DNA from: VXLM01 sp034421575
Lineage (GTDB): Bacteria > Chloroflexota > Dehalococcoidia > Lucifugimonadales > VXLM01
Direction of reading: 5' to 3'
NCBI GenBank assembly: GCA_034421575.1
Contig: DAOUKG010000052.1
Coordinates: forward strand, 1 to 53,966
DNA length: 53,966 nucleotides
Below, piece after piece: positions 17,487 to 25,519 of the stretch. Position 1 is the stretch's first letter, and every line of letters begins with the position of its first letter. The notes below the pieces were generated by a model, which saw only the letters and a list, made by a program, of their open reading frames with translations, was not told the DNA's origin and made no database searches. A program made the position numbers and the translations under genes.

Positions 17487-17882
17487 TCAATGCTGGTCCG
17501 TGCCCACAGGATACCGCCTCAACGCGGTTACGCGGTCAAAGTGGCCATCGAGAGTGCATACCTCGTGGTCATATTCAAGGGCCAAAGCCGCAATCGCCAA
17601 GTCGGTCAACGGGATCAGTCTATTCCCCATACGAAGCTCAAGGCCGATGCGCCCCGCCGACACCCACGTGTCCTTGCTCATCTCCTGATAGGGAAGGACC
17701 GTCAAGTGAGAGCGAAGTATGTCAAACTCCCGTTCGGTGCGCGCTCCTTGGAGCACCTCGGACAGCACTACGCCGGTCATGAGAACCCGGCCCGCATCCA
17801 AGAGCGCCTGTAACGTCGAGCCGACCTCGCCATTGGGATTTCGCAGATAATGGATCCAGATATTGGAGTCGGCTATCACCAA
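17487..17882 (-). CDS. vapC: PIN-domain toxin, VapC family
   Basis: A 131-residue PIN-domain ribonuclease. The acidic residues that bind the metal are visible: MVIADSNIWIHYL (D4), E in GVVLSEVLQG, D in PLTDLAIAALA, and D in VCTLDGHFDRV. VapC proteins cleave tRNA or rRNA and are held in check by the VapB antitoxin. The gene overlaps vapB by 7 bases. Unusually the pair sits inside the pyrimidine run, between carA and the small ORF/HAD/carB genes. Confidence 0.9.
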   Translation of the reverse strand: MVIADSNIWIHYLRNPNGEVGSTLQALLDAGRVLMTGVVLSEVLQGARTEREFDILRSHLTVLPYQEMSKDTWVSAGRIGLELRMGNRLIPLTDLAIAALALEYDHEVCTLDGHFDRVTALRRYPVGTDQH

Positions 17883-18097
17883 TGCATCCGCTCCATCTTT
17901 TTCAGCTCGAGCGCCTCGAGCTCTCTCAAATTGTTCACGAGATCGATGTTTCCGGCTATTTCCCGTAGCTCGGCGACTCTCTTGCGTCGGACGTAATCTT
18001 CTAGGGCCTTATTGACCGCCTTGGTCTTACTTCGTTCACCCGTGGTCTCCACAACCGCGTTCAGCAGGTCGGGGTTTAGGTCTAGCGTGGTCCGCAT
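17876..18097 (-). CDS. vapB: Antitoxin, VapB family
   Basis: A 73-residue antitoxin with the classic N-terminus MRTTLDLNPDLLNAVVE, a ribbon-helix-helix strand and helix, followed by a C-terminal region that would thread into the VapC active site. It is 65 bases downstream of carA and overlaps vapC by 7 bases. VapB/VapC complexes normally repress their own promoter; a promoter could lie in the 65-base gap but I cannot define one. Confidence 0.88.
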   Translation of the reverse strand: MRTTLDLNPDLLNAVVETTGERSKTKAVNKALEDYVRRKRVAELREIAGNIDLVNNLRELEALELKKMERMHW

Positions 18098-18162
18098 GTT
18101 CAGAATACCTCCGCGTCCTTCAGAAGGCCTTGTATCGTCCGCATCTCATAACCTCATCACTA

Positions 18163-19278
18163 TTATACATCACTTTCCCGCACCATCTCAATGAACCGGT
18201 CGAAGATGTACTCGTTGTCCAGAGGACCCGGAGATGCCTCCGAGTGGTATTGGATGGTCATGATCGGCATGGTTGTGTGACGAAGGCCCTCCACCGTGCC
18301 GTCGTTGAGATTGACGTGGCTGACCTCAAGCTCCGGGGGCAGGGAGTCGGGATCGACGGCGTACCCGTGGTTTTGCGCCGTTATGTATACGCGGCCCGTC
18401 GCGAGGTCCTTGACGGGATGATTCGCCCCTCGATGCCCAAACTTGAGCTTGAACGTATTGCCGCCGAACGCCCGCCCGATCATCTGGTTCCCGAGGCAAA
18501 TGCCGAGAATTGGCACTCTACCTGCGATCCCTCGTGCAGCCTCCACCGCGTAGTCGAGCAGTTCCGGGTCTCCCGGGCCGGGGGACATGACGACGCCGTC
18601 CGGCTTCAATGCCAGGATATCGTCGGCGGTCGTCTTGGCAGGGAGAGCCTTGACCTCACAGCCCCGCGCACGGAGCATCCGCAGGATGTTGTACTTCAGA
18701 CCGCAGTCGTCAACAAGGATGCGGTAAGGCCTGTCCTGACCTGCTGAGCCGTCCTTCGTGCTGGGAGCGTCCCAGTCGTACGGCTCCTCCGTGGAAACGT
18801 GCTGCACGAAGTCCGTATCCCCGTAGTCCGGAAGCTCGCCCAGGCGGGCGAGCGCCTGCTCCGGCGTCTCATCGACTGCTATGACACCCTTCATAACACC
18901 GCGCGTACGCAGCCTTCGAGTTATGGCCCGCGTGTCGACCCCGCTGATGCCTGTAACGTCCTGTGATTTGAGAAACTCGTCCAGCGTCGATGTGCTCAAC
19001 GAATGACTCGGTCGGATCGAATGCTCCCGCACGACGAACCCCGCCACCTGCACCTTGGCCGACTCGAAATCACGCTCATTGATCCCATAGTTTCCGATCA
19101 GCGGGTACGTCGGCACGACGATCTGCCCCGCAAACGACGGGTCGGTAAGCATCTCCTGGTACCCCGTCATCGACGTGCTGAACACGACCTCCCCGTGGGC
19201 CGGACGAGCGGCGCCAAAGGCTTGGCCGCGGTACACGGAGCCGTCTTCGAGAACGAGGTGTGCGAGTGTGACAGTCAT
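18163..19278 (-). CDS. carA: Carbamoyl-phosphate synthase small subunit
   Basis: A 371-residue glutamine amidotransferase that supplies ammonia to CarB. The N-terminal CPSase domain (LVLEDGSVYRGQAFG) is followed by a class-I GATase domain with the nucleophile Cys in ILGICLGNQMIG and the catalytic His/Glu near the end (IQYHSEASPGPLDN). The neighbours are a DUF433 remnant 12 bases upstream and vapB 65 bases downstream. It is separated from carB by four genes, although the two usually adjoin. Confidence 0.96.
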   Translation of the reverse strand: MTVTLAHLVLEDGSVYRGQAFGAARPAHGEVVFSTSMTGYQEMLTDPSFAGQIVVPTYPLIGNYGINERDFESAKVQVAGFVVREHSIRPSHSLSTSTLDEFLKSQDVTGISGVDTRAITRRLRTRGVMKGVIAVDETPEQALARLGELPDYGDTDFVQHVSTEEPYDWDAPSTKDGSAGQDRPYRILVDDCGLKYNILRMLRARGCEVKALPAKTTADDILALKPDGVVMSPGPGDPELLDYAVEAARGIAGRVPILGICLGNQMIGRAFGGNTFKLKFGHRGANHPVKDLATGRVYITAQNHGYAVDPDSLPPELEVSHVNLNDGTVEGLRHTTMPIMTIQYHSEASPGPLDNEYIFDRFIEMVRESDV

Positions 19279-19290
19279 ATTCGTTGGCCG

Positions 19291-19494
19291 TTAGTTTTTC
19301 TCGTGTGCGGCATATCGCAGGGCTTGGCCCACGTCTTCAGGTTCCAAATACGGGTATGCCTCCGTTATCTCTTCTGTGGACATGCCGTTGGCAACCAGAT
19401 TAACCACGAGGGAGACCGTCACACGCATACCTCGTATGCAGGCCCGGCCGTCCATCACGTTCGGATCAAATGTTATCCGTTCAAGTTCTAGAAT
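19291..19494 (-). pseudogene. Orphan DUF433 antitoxin-like ORF without a normal start codon
   Basis: The minus-strand frame ending at TAA 19291 encodes LELERITFDPNVMDGRACIR, then RVTVSLVVNLVANGMS and EEITEAYPYLEPEDVGQAL, a nearly complete DUF433 (VapB-like) protein. Upstream, between the in-frame stop and the conserved start of the domain, there is no ATG, GTG or TTG; only ATT at 19494 or ACG is available. No DUF5615 partner follows. It is either a decayed antitoxin or one with a rare start. A complete DUF433/DUF5615 pair lies 3.7 kb away in the same operon (22.8-23.4 kb). Confidence 0.65.
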
Positions 19495-19517
19495 CGTGCG
19501 CCTCCGTCTTGCCCTAG

Positions 19518-20582
19518 CTACGCTGATTCCGCCCCATCATCCTGACTTTGGTTCTGCCACGCCACGTATATCGATTGCACCAGCGCGGTCAAGCGCTCTT
19601 TGTGAATCTCCCATTCTTCCGAGGTCAGCCGGAATTGAATCTCGGCGTTTGGATCTTCCAATGGCTTTTGATTCTTCGGCCATGTTTCAACTGGGATCTT
19701 GTTTTTTACGAGTTGACTGAACTCATCCAAGCACAACTCAATGGCTCGTGGATAGAAAACTGCCCATACTCCCTCGTTTGTGGGATCAATACGTGCATAG
19801 GCCGTAGGCCCAGTCGGGTTTCGAAGCCTTAAACTGAGTCCGTATGATCCTGGCTCTTCACGAAGCTGAGGCCAGTTCTCCATGAACATGTCCTTCACAT
19901 CCGCGTACAACCCCGACACGCCGGATTCTTCTATGGTTCGTTCCAATCTCGCTTTCCGCTCCGCCACGCTCACGTATCCACTTTTCGAGCGGCGTTCGGG
20001 TTCGGCTGCTGCTTCCACTTCAACCTGCTTGGCCAGAATGGTCTTTCCCTCGTAGTCGAAGCCGTGAAAGGTCAGCAGCGAGATGTCCATGCCGCTGTTC
20101 TGGGCGAGGAACCTCACCATTCGTTCTGTCCTGTCGTCCGCTCCCAATCCGATCAGAAACAAACGCAAAGGCTTCAGCGACTTCAACTCACCAAATCCCC
20201 GGCTTTCGTACCACTCTTGAAATTTCGTGATCTCTTCAATGCCGTCCACGCCTGAATTTTCTGATATGTGATCGGCAAGGGCATCCAAGCCCATGTCGTC
20301 GAGGTCGGAAGCGTAGTCTATGATTTGTGCTACGGCATCGCGCGACAGCGTCCCGCGTTTCAACTCGAATACGACCAGACGGCCATCTCCATCGACGCCT
20401 AGCAGGTCGAGCGGTCCGCCCTCGGTGGGAGTTTGCCGACCTACCAGTGTCAGGTCTTCCATCAGGAGCTTCGGATTCTTGACGAGGGTTTCTTCAAACC
20501 CTTGTTCAGATTCCAGTTGGTTGTTCGAGTTCAACGGAGAAGCCTCAGTCCCGTCGAGTTCCCATAGTTTGATGTCTTCCAC
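19518..20582 (-). CDS. NucS/DUF91-like PD-(D/E)XK nuclease-fold protein
   Basis: A 354-residue protein. The conserved core GPLDLLGVDGDGRLVVFELK matches the D-(x)n-ExK nuclease signature of endonuclease NucS and related DUF91 proteins, followed by a helix with DAVAQIIDYASDLDDMG. A C-terminal domain (from about residue 220) has TAYARIDPTNEGVWAVFYPR and a short acidic tail; I do not recognise it. The start is GTG 20582, 7 bases after GAGGAG; an upstream ATG at 20672 would run through the DUF2283 gene. NucS cleaves mismatched or branched DNA in Actinobacteria and archaea, but this longer architecture could have another role. Confidence 0.75.
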   Translation of the reverse strand: MEDIKLWELDGTEASPLNSNNQLESEQGFEETLVKNPKLLMEDLTLVGRQTPTEGGPLDLLGVDGDGRLVVFELKRGTLSRDAVAQIIDYASDLDDMGLDALADHISENSGVDGIEEITKFQEWYESRGFGELKSLKPLRLFLIGLGADDRTERMVRFLAQNSGMDISLLTFHGFDYEGKTILAKQVEVEAAAEPERRSKSGYVSVAERKARLERTIEESGVSGLYADVKDMFMENWPQLREEPGSYGLSLRLRNPTGPTAYARIDPTNEGVWAVFYPRAIELCLDEFSQLVKNKIPVETWPKNQKPLEDPNAEIQFRLTSEEWEIHKERLTALVQSIYVAWQNQSQDDGAESA

Positions 20583-20604
20583 GTGAATTCTCCTCGCGGG
20601 CGTT

Positions 20605-20805
20605 CTAGCCGGTGACGGCGTACTCCATGGTTCTTGGATTGGCAATGCACTTGGATGCGTCGAGGATCTCAAAGCCCACGATGTCGCCCTGATCGTCGTA
20701 GTCGATGATGACGCCCGGCTTGTCCTCGTCGCTTTCCTCGATATCGACTTCGTTCAATATTATTCGCAAGACATCTACTTCCTGGTCATATGTAATTTTC
20801 ATCAT
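20605..20805 (-). CDS. DUF2283-family small protein
   Basis: A 66-residue protein with the DUF2283 pattern: KITYDQEVDVLRIILN, then a DKPGVIIDYDDQGDIVGFEI strand pair, then DASK. Such proteins commonly sit next to DUF4258 or RHH genes in toxin-antitoxin-like pairs. Here the start ATG overlaps the stop of the RHH gene (ATGA), and the NucS-like gene follows after 22 bases. Its biochemical function is not known. Confidence 0.8.
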   Translation of the reverse strand: MMKITYDQEVDVLRIILNEVDIEESDEDKPGVIIDYDDQGDIVGFEILDASKCIANPRTMEYAVTG

Positions 20806-21044
20806 ACCTTCCAATCTTCCCTCAGCAGCGACCCAAACTGCATTTGAGCCAAACGCTCGTCCAATCCCGACGATTCTTCGGAGTACACTCGGTCGAGGGC
20901 CTCGCGAACACCGTCATACCGGTGCGACTCAACGTACTCCTCCACCGCGCGACGGAAGAGTTCGTTTCTAGACATCCCAAGTCGCTCGGCCAGGCTATCG
21001 GCTGCTTTGAGAGTCGAATCCGGTATTGAGAAGGCTGTTTTCAT
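20802..21044 (-). CDS. Ribbon-helix-helix antitoxin-like protein
   Basis: An 80-residue protein with an N-terminal RHH DNA-binding motif: MKTAFSIPDSTLKAADSLAE, then RLGMSRNELFRRAVEEYVE. The C-terminal half (ALDRVYSEESSGLDERLAQM, LLREDW) resembles the toxin-binding tail of CopG/VapB-like antitoxins. The partner expected downstream would be a MazF/PemK toxin, but a DUF2283 gene is there instead. The start at 21044 is chosen because the RHH strand begins there; an upstream frame to 21113 overlaps pyrC. Confidence 0.78.
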   Translation of the reverse strand: MKTAFSIPDSTLKAADSLAERLGMSRNELFRRAVEEYVESHRYDGVREALDRVYSEESSGLDERLAQMQFGSLLREDWKV

Positions 21045-21063
21045 GGGTTGAGTATCCGTTCGG

Positions 21064-22416
21064 TCATGCTGGACGTGCAAGACCTTCCGCTCGATAAACC
21101 ACCTGCCCCCCATACACCGTCGTCACCACGCGCCCCTTCAGCGTCGCCCCCGCAAGCGGCGTATTCTTGCCCTTCGAAAGGAACTCCGACGGGTCCACGA
21201 CCCACTCAGCATCAGGATCGATAATCGTCACATCGGCCTCCGATCCCGCCTTGAGCGTTCCGAGGTCGCTCCGACCGAGGAACCGTGCGGGCGAAGCCGT
21301 CAGCTTCTCCACAAGGACGGGTAGGGGAACGGCATCGGAGTGCACCAGCCCCATGACCGACCCGAGCGCCGTCTCGATGTTGCTGATGCCATTCTCGGCG
21401 TCCTCAAACGTCGTTTGCTTGTCCACGGTGCCGTGCGGCGCATGGTCCGTGGCGATGAAGTCGATCACGCCCTCATTCAGAGCTTGGGCCATCACCCCTA
21501 CGTCGTTACGAGAACGCAGGGGAGGGGCGACTTTTGCGTTTGAGTCATAGGCGGCCTCTGTGAGATCGTCGAAGGGTCCGCTTGCACTCAGGTGGCCCAT
21601 GACCGTCTCGTCGGGGAGGGTCAAATGGTGAGGCGTCACCTCGCAGGTTACGTCCACGCCATCGTCCTTGCCCCGTCGCACGAGATCAATTGTGCCCGCC
21701 GTGCTGGCGTGAGCGATATGCACCCGTCCTCCCGTGAGACGTGCAAGCACGATGTCCCGCGCGACCATGATCTCCTCAGCGGAGTCTGGTATCCCCTTGA
21801 GACCGAGCCGCGTCGCGACCCAGCCCTCATTCATCATTCCACCGCTCGATAGCGACCTGACCTCGGCGTGGTTGATGATCGGCAGACCCACTGTCGAGGC
21901 ATAGCCGAGCGCCTGCCGCATGACGTTGTCGTCGGACACTGGATGCCCGTCGTCGCTGAACCCGATAACGCCCGCCTCCGCAAGCTCGCCCATCTCGGCG
22001 AGTTCCTTGCCCTTGCTTCCCTTCGTGACAGCCCCAATCGGCAGGACCCTGACAACACCCTCTTCCGCTGCCTTCGTGAGCACGAAGTCCACGATGGACC
22101 GCGAGTCCATCACAGGGATCGTGTTCGGCATGGCGCACACCGTCGTGAACCCGCCCCGCGCCGCCGCCGCCGTACCTGTCGCGATGGTCTCCTTGTACTC
22201 GAACCCCGGCTCCCTGAGGTGAGTGTGCAGGTCGATGAAGCCGGGACATACGATCATCCCCGTCGCGTCGATGACCTCGGCGTGCTCCAACTCAATACCG
22301 TTGTCGACGCCAAGAATCTTGCCGTCCTCGATAAGGACGTCGGCAACCTTGTCGATGTCCCGCGAGGGATCGACCACGCGACCGCCCTTTATCAAAATTG
22401 ATCTTGCAGAGGTCAT
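21064..22416 (-). CDS. pyrC: Dihydroorotase
   Basis: A 450-residue class-I dihydroorotase of the amidohydrolase superfamily, which cyclises carbamoyl-aspartate. The metal-binding HTHLREPG motif follows CPGFIDL, and the carboxylated-Lys/His sites and FIATDHAPHG motif are present. The start ATG 22416 follows AAAGG; an upstream frame to 22527 would overlap the NUDIX gene. It lies 4 bases from the NUDIX gene and 19 bases from the RHH gene. Confidence 0.95.
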   Translation of the reverse strand: MTSARSILIKGGRVVDPSRDIDKVADVLIEDGKILGVDNGIELEHAEVIDATGMIVCPGFIDLHTHLREPGFEYKETIATGTAAAARGGFTTVCAMPNTIPVMDSRSIVDFVLTKAAEEGVVRVLPIGAVTKGSKGKELAEMGELAEAGVIGFSDDGHPVSDDNVMRQALGYASTVGLPIINHAEVRSLSSGGMMNEGWVATRLGLKGIPDSAEEIMVARDIVLARLTGGRVHIAHASTAGTIDLVRRGKDDGVDVTCEVTPHHLTLPDETVMGHLSASGPFDDLTEAAYDSNAKVAPPLRSRNDVGVMAQALNEGVIDFIATDHAPHGTVDKQTTFEDAENGISNIETALGSVMGLVHSDAVPLPVLVEKLTASPARFLGRSDLGTLKAGSEADVTIIDPDAEWVVDPSEFLSKGKNTPLAGATLKGRVVTTVYGGQVVYRAEGLARPA

Positions 22417-22420
22417 AAAC

Positions 22421-22801
22421 TCAGAGCCTTTCAAGGATAGATTCAACGTGCGAGTAGATGGGAAGGCTTTCCTTCCGATCCCACCAGTGGTACTCACGTA
22501 CTTCCGGTCCCGCCTCAACTTCACCATCAGCCTCGATCAGGAACACATGGTGCCTGTGTATGGCCGTCTCGAGGACGAACTGAAATTCATTTCGGGTTGC
22601 TTTCAGGCCGGTCTCCTCGAAGAGTTCGCGCTCCGCCGCATCGGCAGGTGTCTCCCCTGGCTCTATGCCTCCTCCGGGCATTGCGAAGGTCGGCGTGAAA
22701 CCATGGACCAGCAGCACCTTGCCGTCCCGTATCACAACGACCGTAGCCCGTTCGCGGAGTTGCGGTTCGGTCAAGGCAGTCACGTGTGGCTTCCGTTCCA
22801 A
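22421..22801 (-). CDS. NUDIX hydrolase
   Basis: A 126-residue NUDIX enzyme with a full Nudix box, GGGIEPGETPADAAERELFE followed by ETGL (GX5EX7REUXEEXGU). The short size and flanking strands (ATVVVIRDGKVLLVHGF) are typical of nucleotide-sugar or (d)NTP pyrophosphatases. Its position between a DUF5615 gene and pyrC, with gaps of 12 and 4 bases, ties it to nucleotide metabolism, but the substrate is unknown. Confidence 0.88.
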   Translation of the reverse strand: MERKPHVTALTEPQLRERATVVVIRDGKVLLVHGFTPTFAMPGGGIEPGETPADAAERELFEETGLKATRNEFQFVLETAIHRHHVFLIEADGEVEAGPEVREYHWWDRKESLPIYSHVESILERL

Positions 22802-22813
22802 TTGGATAGGCCC

Positions 22814-23197
22814 TTATCCGGCAGGAACATCGGTGTCTCCTTGCTGATACTCTCTGATACGGCCCGTACGAATAACCCACAGCTTGCCCTCAATGGCGGA
22901 GTCGGCGAGTCCGGCGGCCAAAGTCCGAACGGCATCCAGAAGGTCGTTGTCCCACGATGCTGCCGACAACCTTAAGACTGCGATACCGTGGTAACGCGAC
23001 GGATCGAACCGGAGGGGGTTGCTGAAGTCTAAATCGAGGGTCACCAGGCATTTTCGCTCGGAACGACAGATTTCTATGAGACTGGCGTCGCTGGTGGCGT
23101 AGAGACCTTCTTCCGCGACCGTGCTGACATCGTGCCCCGCCGCGCGTAGAATGTCTGCGCCGCGATCGCCCAGATTCTCGTCAAACTTGATTCTCAA
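22814..23197 (-). CDS. DUF5615 PIN-like protein (toxin partner of DUF433)
   Basis: A 127-residue DUF5615 protein, the PIN-fold relative that accompanies DUF433. The conserved residues are MRIKFDENLG (D5, E6, N7), AGHDVSTVAEEGL, and TLDLDFSNP with its Asp cluster. It overlaps the DUF433 gene by 4 bases. The pair is a predicted toxin-antitoxin-like module; nuclease activity is presumed from the fold and has not been shown for this protein. Confidence 0.88.
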   Translation of the reverse strand: MRIKFDENLGDRGADILRAAGHDVSTVAEEGLYATSDASLIEICRSERKCLVTLDLDFSNPLRFDPSRYHGIAVLRLSAASWDNDLLDAVRTLAAGLADSAIEGKLWVIRTGRIREYQQGDTDVPAG

Positions 23198-23442
23198 GCT
23201 GATTCCTCGATGGGTATGTCAACATAGCGATCGCGGGACATCTCCGCCCCGTATGCAATACAGGCCAAGACATCTGCTTCTTCAATGCCCGGATATCGTT
23301 CGAGAAGCCCTTTGACCGTGCAGCCGCTGGCTAGAAGGTCGAGCACCAAAGACACCCAGATTCGGTGTCCACGGATACACGGCTTCCCAAAGCAAATTTC
23401 GGGGTCTATCGATATTCGCGAGAGAAGTGCTTGTTTGTCCAT
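23194..23442 (-). CDS. DUF433 antitoxin-like protein
   Basis: An 82-residue DUF433 protein: RISIDPEICFGKPCIRGHRI, then SLVLDLLASGCTVKGLLERY and PGIEEADVLACIAYGAE. DUF433 is related to VapB-type antitoxins. It lies 40 bases after pyrB and overlaps the DUF5615 gene by 4 bases (ATGA), so the pair is probably translated together from the pyr transcript. Confidence 0.88.
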   Translation of the reverse strand: MDKQALLSRISIDPEICFGKPCIRGHRIWVSLVLDLLASGCTVKGLLERYPGIEEADVLACIAYGAEMSRDRYVDIPIEESA

Positions 23443-23482
23443 AGTAGGCCCCCGTTCCGAAACTCGGATATCGCGCTATCAA

Positions 23483-24496
23483 TCATCTTCCAGTTCCATT
23501 CCAGTCCGACTTCACCAAGCTGTACAACAACGACATCCGCACCGCAACGCCGTTCGTGACCTGCTCCTCAATGACGGACGCGGCCCCGTGCGCAACCTCC
23601 GCGTTGATCTCAACGCCCTCGTTCATCGGGCCCGGATGCATGACAAGGGCGTTGGGCTTTGCCAACTTCATTCTCTGCGCGTTGATGCCATACATCCGAG
23701 AGTATTCACGAAGACTCGGCAGATGTCCCGCCCGTTGACGCTCGATCTGGAGCCGCAACGCCATCACAACGTCCGCTCCCTCTACTGCGACATCCACGCT
23801 GTCTTCAATCTTCACATCCGCAAATGGATGTTCCTCCGGGAAACCCTTCAGAAAGTCGAGCGGCATCAGCGTCCGCGGTCCGCACAAGGTCACGTGTGCA
23901 CCCATCTTGGTGAGGCCCCAGAGATTGGAACGAACAACTCTGCTGTAGAGGATGTCGCCGACGATCGCCACCTTCAACCCCTCGATTCGTCCGAGGTGCG
24001 ACTGCATCGTGTATATGTCCAAGAGCGCCTGGGTCGGGTGGCCATGTGCGCCGTCGCCAGCATTGATGATTGGCGCGTCGAGGTTGCGTGCCAGGAAGTA
24101 CGGCGCGCCCGGGTGTGAGTGCCGAATGATGATCATGTCGGCGTTCATGGCCTGGAGCGTAAGGGCCGTGTCGTAGAGCGACTCGCCCTTCTCGACGCTC
24201 GATCCGCCGGCGGAGACGTTGATCACGTCCGCGCTCATCACCTTCCCCGCCTGCTCGAAAGATGCCCGTGTTCGGGTGCTCGCTTCGTAAAAGAGGGTGT
24301 AGATCGTCTTGCCCCTCAGGGTCGGCACCTTCCGAATGTCCCGGCTCAGGACCTCCTTCATCACATCCGTGTTCTGAAGGACCTCTTCGATCTCCTCACG
24401 GGAAAAGTCGTCGAGATCGAGCACGTGCCGCCGGTTCGCGAGGTGGGACCGTGACGCCGACGTGGCCATCGCTAGACCGGAACCCCTCGAAGTCAT
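23483..24496 (-). CDS. pyrB: Aspartate carbamoyltransferase catalytic subunit
   Basis: A 337-residue enzyme that transfers the carbamoyl group to aspartate, the first committed pyrimidine step. It has the carbamoyl-phosphate motif FYEASTRTRASFE and the aspartate-side GDGAHGHPTQALLDIYT. About 20 extra N-terminal residues precede the core. No pyrI regulatory chain is present, as in the simple bacterial ATCases. The start overlaps the pyrR stop by 4 bases (ATGA). Confidence 0.96.
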   Translation of the reverse strand: MTSRGSGLAMATSASRSHLANRRHVLDLDDFSREEIEEVLQNTDVMKEVLSRDIRKVPTLRGKTIYTLFYEASTRTRASFEQAGKVMSADVINVSAGGSSVEKGESLYDTALTLQAMNADMIIIRHSHPGAPYFLARNLDAPIINAGDGAHGHPTQALLDIYTMQSHLGRIEGLKVAIVGDILYSRVVRSNLWGLTKMGAHVTLCGPRTLMPLDFLKGFPEEHPFADVKIEDSVDVAVEGADVVMALRLQIERQRAGHLPSLREYSRMYGINAQRMKLAKPNALVMHPGPMNEGVEINAEVAHGAASVIEEQVTNGVAVRMSLLYSLVKSDWNGTGR

Positions 24497-25014
24497 GCTC
24501 GCCTCCTCAAAATGACAACTTCGTCATCGTCCGTGGTCTCTCGGAGATGTACTCTGACCTCCTCATCGAGCGATGTGGGGATGTTCCTGCCCACGTAGTC
24601 GGCACGGATCGGAAGCTCCCGGTGGCCCCGGTCGATGAGCACAGCCAGCTGTACGCGACTGGGCCTTCCAAAGTCGTTGAGCGCGTCCATCGCTGCCCGT
24701 ACCGTGCGACCCGTGTAAAGCACGTCGTCAATCAATACGACCGGTCTTCCCTCGATGGGCACGGGGATGCTGGTCGGCCGCATAACCGGCCGTCCCCTGC
24801 GGTTCAGATCGTCGCGATACAGTCCAATGTCGAGTTGACCGACCGGCGGTCTCCTCCCCTCGAATTCCTCAATGAAGTCGGCTGTCCGCTCGGCGAGGTG
24901 AACGCCCCCCGAATGAATGCCGACGATTACTATGTCCGGTTCGCGCACGTTCCCTTCGAGGATCTCGTGGGCGATACGAATGAGGGCGCGGCGCATCTGC
25001 TCGCGGTCGAGCAC
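24493..25014 (-). CDS. pyrR: PyrR bifunctional RNA-binding regulator / uracil phosphoribosyltransferase
   Basis: A 173-residue type-I PRTase-fold protein. The PRPP loop is VVLIDDVLYTGRTVRAAMDA, and the N-terminal REQMRRALIRIAHEILE helix is characteristic of PyrR. PyrR binds UMP/UTP and then a leader-RNA loop to promote termination. I place the start at GTG 25014, 7 bases after AGGTGG. An in-frame GTG at 25071 follows the terminator T-run directly and lacks a ribosome site. It is the first gene of a 15-gene operon that begins with its own target element. Confidence 0.94.
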   Translation of the reverse strand: MLDREQMRRALIRIAHEILEGNVREPDIVIVGIHSGGVHLAERTADFIEEFEGRRPPVGQLDIGLYRDDLNRRGRPVMRPTSIPVPIEGRPVVLIDDVLYTGRTVRAAMDALNDFGRPSRVQLAVLIDRGHRELPIRADYVGRNIPTSLDEEVRVHLRETTDDDEVVILRRRA

Positions 25015-25071
25015 CTGTCGTCCACCTGTTGCAGGTGCTTCCCGTGCGGTGTCTGAAGAACGTTCTCTCAC

Positions 25072-25103
25072 AAAAAAACCCTCTTGCCGGAGGTGGCAGA
25101 GGG
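25072..25103 (-). terminator. Attenuator terminator of the pyr leader
   Basis: On the minus strand CCCTCTGCC (25103-25095), loop ACCTCC and GGCAAGAGGG (25088-25079) form a GC-rich stem with a single bulged A, directly followed by seven T (25078-25072). It is a strong intrinsic terminator placed between the PyrR-binding element and pyrR, exactly as in PyrR attenuation. Confidence 0.88.
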
Positions 25104-25194
25104 CCGTATCAACTCGCCTACCATGTAGGTAGGGCGGTGTCGTTCACGCCTTGCCAGCCTCGCGGGACTGCCTTAAAGGTCGTTGGATATGTTT
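25104..25194 (-). promoter_or_regulatory. PyrR-binding leader RNA element
   Basis: The minus strand reads AGTCCCGCGAGGCT at 25169-25156, a full match to the PyrR-binding loop consensus ARUCCNGNGAGGYU. Flanking TTTAAGGC and GGCAAGGC give the conserved stem context. A second inverted repeat, CGCC-TACC ... GGTA-GGGCG (25115-25137), lies between it and the terminator and probably forms part of the antiterminator. UMP-bound PyrR would stabilise this hairpin and allow the terminator to form, so pyrimidine excess switches the operon off. Confidence 0.88.
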
Positions 25195-25200
25195 GCGGAT

Positions 25201-25230
25201 ATTCTAGACCGAATGGATGCAAGCGCGCAA
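25201..25230 (-). promoter_or_regulatory. Promoter of the pyr operon
   Basis: TTGCGC (25230-25225) and TAGAAT (25206-25201) on the minus strand, spacer 18, place a transcript start near 25194, about 25 bases before the PyrR-binding loop. The -35 is weak (3 of 6). The rest of this divergent gap (25231-25500) has no gene; TACAAT at 25479-25484 is a possible -10 for the rightward dehydrogenase gene. Confidence 0.5.
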
Positions 25231-25519
25231 GCCTTTTCCTTAACGGCTGCATCGCCATCGGCTTTCGTCGCTCGCGCTCGCAGTCACCTGCTGAACCAAA
25301 TGAACTTGACAATAACGACGATAATGGCGCGAAATGGCGTAAATTTCACGAATTTTCGGCTGTTGTGGAGTCTCGTCATGTTTGGTATGGATTTCCTGAA
25401 AGGCAGCGCGTTTACCCCTGCTACGAACTGTTGCCGATGTACCGTCATGAACTTAGTGGCCGCCTTTTTCAAATGCGCTACAATGGCGTTCGCAGAAAGT
25501 CCAGCATGGGAGCGTGATC

